64,000 nucleotides of DNA. Origin: Sulfurospirillum arcachonense DSM 9755. Lineage in GTDB: Bacteria; Campylobacterota; Campylobacteria; Campylobacterales; Sulfurospirillaceae. Of this stretch, positions 54,200 through 63,502 are shown in pieces (position 1 is the first letter of the stretch; each line of letters begins with the position of its first letter). The notes beneath the pieces are model-generated. The model did not search any database, had not been told where the DNA came from, and saw only the letters and a program-made list of their open reading frames with translations. The position numbers and the translations under genes were made by a program. The DNA lies in NCBI RefSeq assembly GCF_000597725.1, contig NZ_JFBL01000003.1:124001-188000 (forward strand). Reading direction: 5' to 3'.

Positions 54200-55138
54200 G
54201 TGGCTACTTACCTAGACTTTGAAAAGAGTATAAAACAAATAGATGAAGATATAGCATCTGCAAGAATAAAAGCAGATAATCATGCTGTTGAGATTTTAGA
54301 AAAAGAGCTTGAAAAAGAAGTTTCTAAAACGTATAAAAATTTAAGTGATTATCAAAAACTTCAACTTGCTCGTCACCCTGATCGTCCTTATGCAATAGAT
54401 TATATAAGATTACTTTTACAAGATAGTTATGAATTACATGGAGACCGTGCATTTAAAGATGATTTAGCGATAGTATGTTATATAGGATATATCGCTGAGC
54501 GTAAAGTCATGGTTATTGGTGAGCAAAAAGGTCGTGGTACTAAAAATAAATTAAAAAGAAACTTTGGGATGCCAAATCCTGAAGGCTATAGAAAAGCACT
54601 TCGTATGGCAAAAATGGCAGAAAAATTTGATTTGCCAGTTTTATTTTTAGTGGACACTCCGGGTGCTTATCCTGGAATTGGGGCTGAAGAGAGAGGTCAA
54701 AGTGAAGCAATTGCTAGAAATCTTTATGAAATGAGCAAATTAAATACGAAAAGTGTTTCAGTGGTCATTGGTGAAGGTGGAAGTGGTGGAGCACTTGCTA
54801 TTGGTGTAGCTGACCGTGTTGCTATGATGAGATATTCTGTGTTTTCAGTAATTTCACCAGAAGGTTGTGCTGCAATTTTATGGAATGATCCAGCAAAACA
54901 AGAGAGTGCTACAAAAGCTATGAAAATAACGGCTGATGATTTGCTTGGATTTGATTTAATTGATGATGTGATTGAAGAGCCTATAACAGGTGCTCATAGA
55001 GATAAAGTAGCCGCTGCTAAGGTTTTAGCTGACTATTTTATCAAGTCACTTGAAGAGATGGATCAATTAAGCGATGAAGATAGAATGAATAAACGATATG
55101 AAAGAATTTGTTCTATGGGAGCTTTTGAAGAAAAATAA
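54200..55138 (+). CDS. accA: Acetyl-CoA carboxylase carboxyltransferase alpha subunit
   Basis: A 312-residue subunit that with AccD transfers the carboxyl group from carboxybiotin to acetyl-CoA, giving malonyl-CoA. Typical segments: [58 protein letters not shown] start at 54200 with AAGGA overlapping the fabF stop. Terminators follow. accD is not in the window. Confidence 0.97.
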   Translation: MATYLDFEKSIKQIDEDIASARIKADNHAVEILEKELEKEVSKTYKNLSDYQKLQLARHPDRPYAIDYIRLLLQDSYELHGDRAFKDDLAIVCYIGYIAERKVMVIGEQKGRGTKNKLKRNFGMPNPEGYRKALRMAKMAEKFDLPVLFLVDTPGAYPGIGAEERGQSEAIARNLYEMSKLNTKSVSVVIGEGGSGGALAIGVADRVAMMRYSVFSVISPEGCAAILWNDPAKQESATKAMKITADDLLGFDLIDDVIEEPITGAHRDKVAAAKVLADYFIKSLEEMDQLSDEDRMNKRYERICSMGAFEEK

Positions 55139-55144
55139 AGAGAG

Positions 55145-55160
55145 GGGGAAATGATTCCCC
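55145..55160 (+). terminator. Terminator after accA
   Basis: GGGGAA (55145-55150) pairs with TTCCCC (55155-55160) directly after the accA stop. Confidence 0.7.
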
Positions 55161-55214
55161 TTAACTCAACTAACTATTTCTCACAGTATTCATATAAATA
55201 TTTATACATTAGGT

Positions 55215-55237
55215 AGTGACCCTTTTTAAGGGTCACT
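55215..55237 (-). terminator. Terminator after the bc1 operon
   Basis: AGTGACCCTT (55215-55224) pairs with AAGGGTCACT (55228-55237), a perfect 10-bp stem and 3-base loop, six bases after the petC stop on the minus strand. Confidence 0.8.
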
Positions 55238-55242
55238 TATCT

Positions 55243-56262
55243 TTAATGTACTTCTCTCCAAATTTTAACTTTCCAAAGGTAAGCTAAAATAGTAAAGATA
55301 ATCATAAAACCTACTACTTTCATTCCAAGTGATTCACGTTCTTCTTTTTTTCTATCACCTGTATCTTCAAGGAAGTTTATAACTTGTTCTTGAGACTCTT
55401 TTGTTAATCCAACTCTAGGCATAGCAGTACCATGAAGTTGTTTTTGAGGGTTGTTAATAAACGTTTGTAAGTAATCTTTCCCTTTTGATCTAATCATCAT
55501 TGAAAGATCAGGAGGAGTACTACCCATATAGTTTGCTAATGCACCTTTTTCAGTATTGCTAAATCTTTTAGCATATTTGATGTCATGACAACGTTGACAT
55601 GCATTTTCAAAAACTTCTTCATCTTTTAAAGTTTTTGGAGCAATTGATTTAAGATAAGCTACTATATCAGCTAACTCTTGATTCATATCTCCACCTAGGC
55701 CAAAAAACTGAGGCATTGGGTGAGGTTTTGTTTCACTAAATTTATGTTCTACTTTGAGTGCTTTTACAGGGTCTTTAATAAGTGCAGCTAAAAAAGTACC
55801 ATCATAAAGTTTACCAGCTGTACTTAAATCAGGAGGAACTACACCAAATGAAGCTGAAGCAGTTGCATCATCCATTGGACTTGGCATACCTTGGCTTTTA
55901 ATACCATGACAACCAACACATCCTGCATTCATAAAAGTTTCAGCACCTTTAGTAGCATCTCCTTTAGATAAATCAATCTTAGCAATTTCATTCCAAAAAG
56001 TAGTTGTACTATCCAATAGTTTTTTATCAGCTTTTAGTTGATTTTCTGCAATTTCAACATTTTTATTATTACTTTTTGCTTCATCAAGCTTTTCTTCTGC
56101 TTTTTTAACTTCTTCTGTTGCATAGTCAATAGATTCTTCTTGAAAGTTAAAATTTGCAGGAGCAACATGAGGATGCATTTGAGAATGAGCAAATGGTTCA
56201 ACACCAATATACACTACCAATGTAAAAAATATAACTACACCAAGTATTTTTAATTCTCTCAT
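55243..56262 (-). CDS. petC: Di-haem cytochrome c subunit of the bc1 complex
   Basis: A 339-residue membrane-anchored c-type cytochrome with two CxxCH motifs, CVGCH and CQRCH, in two cytochrome-c domains, instead of the one-haem cytochrome c1 of mitochondria. An N-terminal anchor helix (~4-24), a coiled-coil stretch (~45-80), and a C-terminal helix (~312-333) are visible. It takes electrons from the Rieske protein to periplasmic oxidase or cytochrome acceptors. The tandem-haem form is normal for Campylobacterota QcrC. Overlaps petB by four bases. Confidence 0.94.
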   Translation of the reverse strand: MRELKILGVVIFFTLVVYIGVEPFAHSQMHPHVAPANFNFQEESIDYATEEVKKAEEKLDEAKSNNKNVEIAENQLKADKKLLDSTTTFWNEIAKIDLSKGDATKGAETFMNAGCVGCHGIKSQGMPSPMDDATASASFGVVPPDLSTAGKLYDGTFLAALIKDPVKALKVEHKFSETKPHPMPQFFGLGGDMNQELADIVAYLKSIAPKTLKDEEVFENACQRCHDIKYAKRFSNTEKGALANYMGSTPPDLSMMIRSKGKDYLQTFINNPQKQLHGTAMPRVGLTKESQEQVINFLEDTGDRKKEERESLGMKVVGFMIIFTILAYLWKVKIWREVH

Positions 56263-57512
56263 TTTACACCTCCTGTATGTTTAGCATCGCATTTTGTTAT
56301 AAATGGAAGAGCAACAAATAGAAGTATAAATGACACAGCTGCTACAAATCCTATATATGTATTTATTCCCATAGGAGGTAATTTACCATACACAGTAAGA
56401 ACAATCATATCTATTAGAAGTAACCAAAACCAAATTTTAAATTTAGGACGTCTATGTGCAGGAGCAACATTAGGGTCTCTATCTAAGAAAGGAAATACCA
56501 TAAAGATTACATTTGCAAAACCAAATGCAGCTAAGCCTATATCCATCGCAGCCATTGGACCAACATCAAAGAAAAATCCTCTAAGAACTTCGTAGCTCCA
56601 TAAGAAATACCACTCAGGATAAATGTGTGCTGGTGTTTTCATTGGATTTGCTGGTTCAAAGTTAATTGGATCCATTGCAAAATCAAAATGATAAAATGTT
56701 AAGTAAAAATAAAATACTAAAAATGCACCTGATACAAAGAAATCTTTTGATAAAAAGACTGGCCAAAAAGGGACAACTTTTGATTCTTTTTTATTTCCTG
56801 CTAAATATTTATCTGATTCTTTATCAAAATCAATATCTTCTGATTCTTGATTATTTACATGTGGGATTCTTAATGAATAAAAGTGAACTACAATTAAGAC
56901 AATAATTACTAATGGTAAAAGAAGTACATGTAACATAAAAAATCTTGTTAGAGTAGGATCTGCAACCGCAAAGTCACCACGAATCCAAATTACAAGAGCA
57001 TCACCTATAACAGGAATACCTCCAAATAAGTTAGTGATAACCTGTGCAGCCCAATAACTCATCTGACCCCAAGGTAACATATATCCACTAAATGCTTCAG
57101 CTGAGAACATGCCAAATAGAGCCATTCCTGTTAGCCAAATCATTTCACGACCTTTTTTATAAGAGCCATAATAGATACCTGTAAACATATGAATATAAAT
57201 AACTAAAAAGATTGCAGATGCAGCAACACCATGCATATGTCGCCATAACCAGCCATATTCAACTTCTTGCATAATTGTATAATTTACACTATCAAACGCT
57301 AATTTTACATCTGGTTTGTAGTACATTAAAAGAAAAATTCCACTAATAATAAGGATTGTAAATAAAACTACTAAAACTACACCCATTGCCCATAAAAAGT
57401 TAATATTTTTTGGGATCCAATACTCTGTCATTAAAACTTTTGTTAGTTTTTTTGTCGCTAGACGTTGGTCAAACCAATCACCAATGCCTTCAGCTTTTCT
57501 GATTTCTGCCAT
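56259..57512 (-). CDS. petB: Cytochrome b subunit of the bc1 complex
   Basis: A 417-residue membrane protein with about nine helices. The haem-ligand His pairs lie in RHMHGVAASAIFLVIYIHM and in MLHVLLLPLVIIVLIVVHFY; the quinol-site PEWY motif is intact (PEWYFLW). It oxidises menaquinol or ubiquinol and moves electrons across the membrane, building proton gradient. Middle gene of petA-petB-petC; ATG preceded by GGA. Confidence 0.96.
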   Translation of the reverse strand: MAEIRKAEGIGDWFDQRLATKKLTKVLMTEYWIPKNINFLWAMGVVLVVLFTILIISGIFLLMYYKPDVKLAFDSVNYTIMQEVEYGWLWRHMHGVAASAIFLVIYIHMFTGIYYGSYKKGREMIWLTGMALFGMFSAEAFSGYMLPWGQMSYWAAQVITNLFGGIPVIGDALVIWIRGDFAVADPTLTRFFMLHVLLLPLVIIVLIVVHFYSLRIPHVNNQESEDIDFDKESDKYLAGNKKESKVVPFWPVFLSKDFFVSGAFLVFYFYLTFYHFDFAMDPINFEPANPMKTPAHIYPEWYFLWSYEVLRGFFFDVGPMAAMDIGLAAFGFANVIFMVFPFLDRDPNVAPAHRRPKFKIWFWLLLIDMIVLTVYGKLPPMGINTYIGFVAAVSFILLFVALPFITKCDAKHTGGVK

Positions 57513-57521
57513 TTTTAATCC

Positions 57522-58025
57522 TTACGCTTTTGGAACTAATTTTTTGTACTCTGGGCCTTCTTCACCCAAAACAAGTTTCGTACCGTCAATTTTAAATGGA
57601 GGTATATCAAGTGGACGAGGAGGAGGACCAAAAGTATTGACACCACTAGCATCAAATTCTCCACCATGACAGGCACATTTAAATTGCTTAGTTGCAGGAT
57701 ACCAATTAGGAATACAGCCAAGATGGGTACAAAGACCAATTACAACAGTGTAGTTAGCATCTCCAACTACAACATCTCTTGATTCTTCTTTTTTCATTTC
57801 ATCTGTTTTTTTGAGTAGAAAAATTGGTTTTCCTCTCCATGTAATTGTTCTTAATTCTCCCGCTTCAAGTGGTGAGAGATCAACAGTGGTAAATCCAGCG
57901 GCTTTTACACTTGGAAGTGGATCCCAAGTCTTTTTCATTGCAACAAGTGAGAATGCCCCACCAACAGCAGCAACGCCACCAAATGCCATGCCAAGAAAGT
58001 CTCTTCTACTTTGCTTAACTGCCAT
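57522..58025 (-). CDS. petA: Rieske iron-sulfur subunit of the bc1 complex
   Basis: A 167-residue Rieske protein. The N-terminus is a Tat-type signal anchor (SRRDFLGMAFGG) followed by one helix. The [2Fe-2S] centre is bound by CTHLGC and CACHGG, with a disulfide pair in the same two loops. It shuttles electrons from quinol at cytochrome b to the di-haem cytochrome. First gene of the operon; AAAGGAAT precedes the ATG. Confidence 0.97.
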   Translation of the reverse strand: MAVKQSRRDFLGMAFGGVAAVGGAFSLVAMKKTWDPLPSVKAAGFTTVDLSPLEAGELRTITWRGKPIFLLKKTDEMKKEESRDVVVGDANYTVVIGLCTHLGCIPNWYPATKQFKCACHGGEFDASGVNTFGPPPRPLDIPPFKIDGTKLVLGEEGPEYKKLVPKA

Positions 58026-58343
58026 TCTTAATTCCTTTCATCTAGTTTGATTTGTTTTATCTTATCGTATTGCTTTAAGAAAACATATGATTAAAGTCAA
58101 ATGTAATATAAATGTCACTATTTTATCATAAAAATTTACAAAATACCTTTATTCGAGACATTATGACTAAATAAAGTGGCAAAAAAGTGCCTAAAAATAA
58201 TTATTTATTTAATTTTTTTAAATAATAAGTGGTTTTTTTGAATATTTTATAGTAATTTTTTATTTTAATAAATATAATTTTTACTTAAATTAAAGATAAT
58301 AGTATCTTAAAATTTGATTTACGTTAATAAATTTTTAATTGGT
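58026..58343. other. Non-coding AT-rich spacer between petA and the Crp/Fnr gene
   Basis: About 318 bases without a credible gene. It holds the petA RBS and should hold its promoter; AT-rich runs dominate. I see no long inverted repeat. A half-match to an FNR-type site (TTGATTTACGTTAA, ~58315) is not convincing. Confidence 0.6.
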
Positions 58344-58976
58344 TTATTTATTATTGTGAAGCATTATATATCCTCTATAAAGTTCCAATTCTCCTTCTTT
58401 TTCTAAATCTTTTAAAATTCTACTTATGACAACTCTTGAAGTTCCCATATTTTGGGCTATTTTTTCATGAGTTATATGTATCTTGTTGATTTTTTTATTT
58501 TTTAAAAAAGAGAGTATTCTTGTTTTGAGAGGTTTGAATTTTATATCTTCTATTAAAGTTGCTAAAGAAGTTAGTTTGAGTGTAAAAATATTAAACATAT
58601 GTTCTTGGTAAGCTAAGGATTCTTTCATTAGTTTTTTGACACTATTTTTATCTAGTATATAGCCACTTATTTCACTTAGGCTTACTGCACTTCCAAGAGC
58701 TGGGGTTGATGAAATAGTACTTGAAGTATTGACAACACATTGCTCCCCAGCTTCTAAAGTATAAAGTGTGATTTCATCACCATTTTCATTTTGTAGATAC
58801 ACTTTTAAGCTACCCGTTTCAAGGTAGAGAATACCTTCACATAAATCACCTTGCCAAAAAAGAATCTGCCCTTTAGGAAAACAGACTCTTTTTGCATGGT
58901 TAAAAAATACCTTTTTTTCTTTACTTGACAAGTTTTTGAAAAAGCAATAGCTTTCTTCTATTGTTTTGTGCAACAT
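58344..58976 (-). CDS. Crp/Fnr-family transcriptional regulator
   Basis: A 210-residue regulator with a cyclic-nucleotide-binding beta-roll (ILFWQGDLCEGILYLETGSLKVY, in parts), dimerisation helix and a winged helix (ITHEKIAQNMGTSRVVISRILKDLEKEG, in parts). The N-terminus has C14, and a few other Cys are scattered (C33, C47, C77), too sparse to claim an FNR [4Fe-4S] cluster. It overlaps the end of the small DUF2892 gene by 19 bases, so they are one transcript. A palindrome fitting this family lies upstream of that gene, which suggests autoregulation. Confidence 0.85.
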   Translation of the reverse strand: MLHKTIEESYCFFKNLSSKEKKVFFNHAKRVCFPKGQILFWQGDLCEGILYLETGSLKVYLQNENGDEITLYTLEAGEQCVVNTSSTISSTPALGSAVSLSEISGYILDKNSVKKLMKESLAYQEHMFNIFTLKLTSLATLIEDIKFKPLKTRILSFLKNKKINKIHITHEKIAQNMGTSRVVISRILKDLEKEGELELYRGYIMLHNNK

Positions 58977-59167
58977 CCACCATCTTTGTTACAAGTTGTA
59001 TTAACGTTAAAAATGCAGTAAGCTGGGCAAAAACCTAATAAGCCTGTTATTGCAGGAACCACACCAATATACGCTAATGGTTGTTGTCCAAGATATGCAA
59101 ATGCTATTAATCCTAAACCTACTAAAACTCTCACTACTCTATCTATTTTTCCTACGTTAGATTTCAT
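58958..59167 (-). CDS. DUF2892 (YgaP-like) membrane protein with Cys-rich tail
   Basis: A 69-residue protein. The N-terminal MKSNVGKIDRVVRV and two membrane helices (~15-32, ~33-52) are typical of DUF2892, the membrane part of YgaP-type sulfur-handling proteins. The C-terminus has Cys in CPAYCIFNVNTTC and GGCC, which could bind metal or persulfide. The rhodanese domain of YgaP is absent. It is co-transcribed with the Crp/Fnr gene downstream, a common pair in related bacteria. AAGGA precedes the ATG. Confidence 0.82.
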   Translation of the reverse strand: MKSNVGKIDRVVRVLVGLGLIAFAYLGQQPLAYIGVVPAITGLLGFCPAYCIFNVNTTCNKDGGCCTKQ

Positions 59168-59197
59168 AATATATTCCTTATGTTAATTTATAATATA

Positions 59198-59240
59198 AGT
59201 ATAGTAGTTTGCTTTTCTTTTGTCTGTAACCTATGTTACA
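59198..59240 (-). promoter_or_regulatory. Crp/Fnr operator at -41.5 and -10 box
   Basis: TGTAAC-CTAT-GTTACA (59225-59240) is a perfect 6-4-6 palindrome; TATACT on the minus strand lies at 59203-59198. With a start site seven bases after the -10 box (59191), the palindrome centre is at -41.5, the class II activator position of Crp/Fnr proteins. Confidence 0.65.
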
Positions 59241-59460
59241 TTATAATTTCTTTATTCAAAATATTATATAAAATATAAACTTCCTCTACTATTTTTTAGA
59301 AAGAAAATAAAGAACTTTAACGTTCAAGAGTTCAATTGTTTTAATCATAAAAAAAGGTTTCAATTTAATGAGAGTTTTTGATTAAGTTTTTTAAATAAAA
59401 ATATTATTAAAAGGAATATATTTTGCTTGTATTTATTATGTTCAATATAAAGGAGCAAAA

Positions 59461-59889
59461 ATGAATGTTAATTCAATTGTAAGTTCTCAATCAATATCTC
59501 AAGTAAAGAATACTGAACAAGTGAGAGAATCTAAAAACAAAGAAGAACTTTCCTCAAGTTTTAATATTGATAATCATCAACTTGAAAGCTTAGATGAAAG
59601 AGGCAATGAAATACTTAATCAACTTTTAGTTGGTAAAACAGATCGTGAAAAAAGTGATATTAAAGTTATTTTAGATGGTATGTTAATGTTTGAAGCACAT
59701 TTGGATTCTTCTGGTAATCCTGTATTTACAGTTAATAAAGATACAAGTGAGGAATCAATTTTAGCTAAACTAGATAAGAAAATGCAAGAACAGAAAGCAA
59801 ACACAGGTAATCAAGAAATTTTAAGAATAATGGAGCAACTAAAAGAGTTATATGAAGTTGGTTATTCTCCCTTAGACCAAAAGGTTTAA
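59461..59889 (+). CDS. Protein of unknown function, 142 residues
   Basis: A 142-residue soluble, acidic protein with no recognised family. The N-terminus is Ser/Gln-rich (VNSIVSSQSISQVKN), the rest amphipathic helices with charged patches (DREKSDIKVILDGMLMFEAHLD; MQEQKANTGNQEILRIMEQL). AAAGGAG precedes the ATG, so it is likely expressed. It sits alone between the DUF2892 promoter and mnmG; a palindromic terminator follows. A Ser/Asn-rich N-terminus is shared in style with the EF-hand-like protein at 11.6 kb, but this is not evidence of homology. Confidence 0.6.
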   Translation: MNVNSIVSSQSISQVKNTEQVRESKNKEELSSSFNIDNHQLESLDERGNEILNQLLVGKTDREKSDIKVILDGMLMFEAHLDSSGNPVFTVNKDTSEESILAKLDKKMQEQKANTGNQEILRIMEQLKELYEVGYSPLDQKV

Positions 59890-59939
59890 GAAAAAAGTAT
59901 TATCTAAACAAATGGTTTTTGTTTTGTAAACCTGTTAGT

Positions 59940-59974
59940 CTTGACATGTAGGAGAAAATCTCTTACATGTCAAG
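59940..59974. terminator. Bidirectional terminator built from ACATGT arms
   Basis: CTTGACATGTAGGAGA (59940-59955) pairs with TCTCTTACATGTCAAG (59959-59974), 16 bp with one mismatch and a 3-base loop, between convergent genes. Both arms contain ACATGT. Confidence 0.85.
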
Positions 59975-59982
59975 GTATAAAT

Positions 59983-61851
59983 CTACTTTCTTCTGTGGTG
60001 CATTTTTATGTATATATGAAGGATATCAATAGCTGCTGGAGTCATTCCACTTATTTCACTAGCTGCAAAAAGTGTTGGTGGTGTAAACTTTTGTAGCTTT
60101 TCAACAACTTCGTTACTTAAACCACTTATTTCACTAAAGTCCATCATTGGAGGGATTTTTATGTTTATCATCTCTTTCATATGGTCAATTTGATTTTTTT
60201 GTTTTTCTATATAGTTTTTGTACTTTGCTTCTACTAAGATTTGCTCTTTTGCTTCTGGAGTAAAGCTAGCAATTTCTTCAGATAATTTTTCAAGTTTTTC
60301 TATTGTAAAAGTTTTTCTTGCAACTATTTTTTGTAAAGAGACTTTGTCTGTTATTTTATCTTCACCAAGTTCTTCTAAGTATGCAATATTCTCTTTTGAA
60401 GGGGTTAAAAAAGTTTCTTCGAGATACTCTAGACCTCTTTTTGTTTCATCTATTTTTTGTACCACTTTTTTATGAGTTTTTTCATCTATAAGACCTATTT
60501 TATAACCGTAAGGAGTTAATCTTATATCAGCATTATCTTCACGTAAAAGCAAGCGATACTCAGCACGACTAGTAAACATACGATAAGGCTCTTTCGTTCC
60601 TTTTGTAACTAAATCGTCTATAAGCACACCGATATAAGCTTCATCACGTCTAAAGATAAGAGGTTCTTCATCGTTAAGACTTAATATGGCATTTATACCT
60701 GCCATAAGACCTTGTGCTGCTGCTTCTTCGTATCCTGTTGTTCCATTAATCTGTCCCGCACAATACAAGCCATTTACTTTTTTTGTCTCTAGTGCGTGAG
60801 TTAATTCTGTTGGATTTACGTAATCGTACTCAATTGCATAACCATATCTTACGATTTTTGCATTTTCTAAACCACTGATGGAGTGTAACATACTTAGTTG
60901 AGTATCGGGTGGCAAAGAAGTGCTCAGTCCATTTATGTAGTACTCTGTTGCTTCTTCCGTTTGAGGTTCTACAAAAAGATGGTGTCTATCTTTATCTCTA
61001 AATCTATTTATCTTATCTTCAATACTAGGACAATATCTTGGACCTGTTCCTTCAATTTGACCTGTAAAAAGAGGGGCTCTATGAAAGTTTCCTTCTATGA
61101 TATTGTGTGTATTTTCATTGGTATAAGCAATATAACATGGAAGTTGATGGGGTTTAAAAGTGCTTTTTTCTGTTCTAAAACTAAAAGGCATTGGGTCTTC
61201 ATCCCCTGGTTGTATTTCCATTTTTGAAAAATCTATACTTTTACCATCTACTCTAGGACATGTTCCTGTTTTTAATCTTCCCATATCTAGTCCAAGTGAT
61301 TTTAATGAATCAGATAAATTGACTGCTGCAAACTCTCCAACACGTCCAGCTTCTTGTTTATATTCACCAATGTGAATTAAACCTTTTAAAAATGTTCCTG
61401 TTGTAAGAATAATTTTTTTAGCATGGTAGTGATTTTTTAGGTGAGTAATTATACCTGTAACAGCACCATCTTTAGTGATGATTTCTTCTGCTATTTCTTG
61501 TGCTACATCAAGGTTTTCACTGTTGAGCACTAAGTTTTTCATATAAACTCTATATTTATCCATATCGATTTGAGCACGACTTCCTCTTACTGCTGGACCT
61601 TTTGATTGGTTTAAAATTCTATATTGTATTCCATTGATATCCGTTGCCAATCCCATTTGTCCACCAAGTGCATCAAGCTCTTTTACTAGATGACCTTTTG
61701 CAAGTCCTCCAACAGCTGGATTACAGCTAGTAGCTCCTATTTGTTCTGCCAGTATTGTTATAAGTAGTGTTTTTTTGCCAAGTCTTGCACTTACTAGTGC
61801 CGCTTCTATACCAGCATGACCTCCACCAACTACAATAACATCATATTTCAT
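59983..61851 (-). CDS. mnmG: tRNA uridine-34 carboxymethylaminomethyl enzyme MnmG
   Basis: A 622-residue FAD enzyme that with MnmE modifies uridine-34 of several tRNAs. N-terminal FAD loop [17 protein letters not shown] (8-24), [14 protein letters not shown], and [21 protein letters not shown] are family signatures. Length and start are normal. The partner gene mnmE is not in the window. Confidence 0.97.
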   Translation of the reverse strand: MKYDVIVVGGGHAGIEAALVSARLGKKTLLITILAEQIGATSCNPAVGGLAKGHLVKELDALGGQMGLATDINGIQYRILNQSKGPAVRGSRAQIDMDKYRVYMKNLVLNSENLDVAQEIAEEIITKDGAVTGIITHLKNHYHAKKIILTTGTFLKGLIHIGEYKQEAGRVGEFAAVNLSDSLKSLGLDMGRLKTGTCPRVDGKSIDFSKMEIQPGDEDPMPFSFRTEKSTFKPHQLPCYIAYTNENTHNIIEGNFHRAPLFTGQIEGTGPRYCPSIEDKINRFRDKDRHHLFVEPQTEEATEYYINGLSTSLPPDTQLSMLHSISGLENAKIVRYGYAIEYDYVNPTELTHALETKKVNGLYCAGQINGTTGYEEAAAQGLMAGINAILSLNDEEPLIFRRDEAYIGVLIDDLVTKGTKEPYRMFTSRAEYRLLLREDNADIRLTPYGYKIGLIDEKTHKKVVQKIDETKRGLEYLEETFLTPSKENIAYLEELGEDKITDKVSLQKIVARKTFTIEKLEKLSEEIASFTPEAKEQILVEAKYKNYIEKQKNQIDHMKEMINIKIPPMMDFSEISGLSNEVVEKLQKFTPPTLFAASEISGMTPAAIDILHIYIKMHHRRK

Positions 61852-61962
61852 AAAATTCCTTAAATATATTATTGCGACATTATACTACTTATTTACTGTA
61901 AATATGTTTGAATATTGACTTTAGTATACTTAAATTATCTTTTTAAATGTGATATAATAATT

Positions 61963-61976
61963 CTTTACATGTAAAG
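61963..61976. repeat. Intergenic CTTTACATGTAAAG palindrome upstream of ribE
   Basis: A perfect 14-mer between TATAAT (61953-61958) and the ribE start; its right half runs into the AGG of the ribosome site, so it lies at the predicted transcription start. Confidence 0.85.
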
Positions 61977-61986
61977 AGGAAAACAA

Positions 61987-62595
61987 ATGTTCACAGGACT
62001 TATAAGAGAATTTGCAACTGTAGTGAGTTACGAAAATAGCTATTTAACTTTAAAAGCAAAATACAAACCAGGGATAGGCGATAGTATAGCAACTAATGGA
62101 GTATGTTTAACAGTTGTAAGCGTAGCAAAGGATACTTTTACAGTAGAACTTTCAGCAGAAACTAGAGAAATTATGGCAATAGAAAATTTAAAAGGTAAAG
62201 TTCATATAGAACCAGCCATGGCTATTGGAGATAGACTTGAAGGTCATATAGTACAAGGTCATATAGATTGTGTAGGGACTATAAAATCAATCACAAAAAA
62301 TCAAAATGCAACAGATATGGTTGTTGCTTTACCAAAAGAGTATCAAAAGTTTATTATTCCAAAAGGCAGTATTGCCATTGATGGTGTGAGTTTGACTCTT
62401 AATGATATAAAAGAAGATGGTTTTAGGCTTACTATTATTGCTCATACTTTAGATCAAACCATTTTTAGTGATTATAGGGTAGGAAGACGTGTTAATATTG
62501 AAACAGACATGTTTGCAAGATATATTTATCATATGTTTAAGGGTAAAAAAGAGATAACTTGGGATAATGTCGATAATTTGATGGCATTGTATTAG
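61987..62595 (+). CDS. ribE: Riboflavin synthase alpha subunit
   Basis: A 202-residue enzyme of two lumazine-binding barrels; joins two 6,7-dimethyl-8-ribityllumazine molecules to riboflavin. The start MFTGLI and TNGVCLT in the first repeat, IDGVSLT and GHIVQGHIDCVG in the second, are typical. No FMN-riboswitch structure fits in the short leader. First gene of ribE-pgeF-cupin-small protein. Confidence 0.96.
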   Translation: MFTGLIREFATVVSYENSYLTLKAKYKPGIGDSIATNGVCLTVVSVAKDTFTVELSAETREIMAIENLKGKVHIEPAMAIGDRLEGHIVQGHIDCVGTIKSITKNQNATDMVVALPKEYQKFIIPKGSIAIDGVSLTLNDIKEDGFRLTIIAHTLDQTIFSDYRVGRRVNIETDMFARYIYHMFKGKKEITWDNVDNLMALY

Positions 62596-63203
62596 TGTAT
62601 TTTTTTACAGATAGATTTGTTGGTGTCGATAGAGAAAAATTACAAAAAAAAGTAGGCAATAAAAAACTTATTTTTATGAACCAAATCCACTCATCTAATG
62701 TAAAAGTAGTGAACAAAAACTCACCAAGTGCTCTAGAGAAAACGGATGCAATGATAACAAACGATAAAGATGTAGCTTTATGTGTTGTTGTAGCTGATTG
62801 TAATCCTGTTATTTTTTTAGATGAGAGTAAAGGTGTAGTTGGGGTTGCTCATGCTGGCAGAGTTGGTTCTTATGAAAAGATTGCACAAAAAACGGTTTTA
62901 GCGATGAGCGAAGAGTTTGGTTGTGTAAAAAAAGATATACATGTGAAGATTGGACCATCTATCAAAGCGTGCTGTTATGAAGTAGGCAGTGAGGTTATAG
63001 GTGGATTTGAAACCTTTACATGTAAGAAAAATGCAAAGATATTTTTGGATTTAATTGCTTTAAATAAACAACAATTACAAGAAGTAGGAATAGAAGAGAA
63101 AAATATAGAAATTTCTTCTACATGTACCTGTTGTGATGAAAACTATTTTTCATACAGAAGAGAAGCGACAAAATCAAGATTTTGTGGTGTCGTGAGTTTA
63201 TGA
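62595..63203 (+). CDS. pgeF: Multicopper-oxidase-like peptidoglycan-editing factor PgeF (YfiH)
   Basis: A 202-residue laccase-domain protein of the YfiH/PgeF family. Zinc/copper-binding-type ligands lie in VVADCNPV (Cys), GVAHAGRVG (His) and STCTCCDENYFSYRR. Family members either remove L-Ser from peptidoglycan precursors or act as purine nucleoside phosphorylases; both are proposed. GTG start at 62595 overlaps the ribE stop by one base. Two palindromes (FTCK and STC) lie inside. Confidence 0.86.
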   Translation: MYFFTDRFVGVDREKLQKKVGNKKLIFMNQIHSSNVKVVNKNSPSALEKTDAMITNDKDVALCVVVADCNPVIFLDESKGVVGVAHAGRVGSYEKIAQKTVLAMSEEFGCVKKDIHVKIGPSIKACCYEVGSEVIGGFETFTCKKNAKIFLDLIALNKQQLQEVGIEEKNIEISSTCTCCDENYFSYRREATKSRFCGVVSL

Positions 63204-63502
63204 ATATATTTGAAAATCTTAATATTCCTAAAGTTGGAGAAAATTTTGAGGCTTTGTATGAGAAAGATGGTATTCTTATAGAGAGAATTATAAGTTCAGA
63301 TACACCTGATATTAAAGAGTATAGTCAGCCTTATGATGAATGGCTTGTTCTTTTAAAAGGAGAAGCCACTCTTGAAATAAACCATGAGATGATTTTACTT
63401 GAAGTTGGAGATACAAAGCTCATAAAAAAAGATACTCCACATAAGGTAATAAGTACAAAAAAAGGAACTATTTGGTTATGTATTCACCTAAAAAACAGAT
63501 AA
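63200..63502 (+). CDS. Small cupin-domain protein
   Basis: A 100-residue cupin with the LLKGEATLEIN and LEVGDTKLIKKDTPHKV blocks of a one-domain cupin barrel. The first block lacks the usual metal-binding His pair, so it may not hold a metal in the standard way. ATG at 63200 overlaps the pgeF stop (ATGA), so I reject the earlier in-frame ATG at 63182. Its substrate is unknown. It is co-transcribed with pgeF. Confidence 0.8.
   Translation: MNIFENLNIPKVGENFEALYEKDGILIERIISSDTPDIKEYSQPYDEWLVLLKGEATLEINHEMILLEVGDTKLIKKDTPHKVISTKKGTIWLCIHLKNR

Noticed and set aside
58310-58330. FNR-type site TTGATTTACGTTAA near the Crp/Fnr stop
   Set aside because: Second half-site is poor and the position is downstream of the gene and far from the petA start.
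60898-61227. 109-codon plus-strand frame inside mnmG
   Set aside because: Antisense to a conserved region of mnmG without RBS or motif; coding on the minus strand explains it.
61900-61986. Possible FMN riboswitch upstream of ribE
   Set aside because: The leader between the -10 box and the ATG is under 30 bases and lacks the conserved FMN-aptamer blocks.
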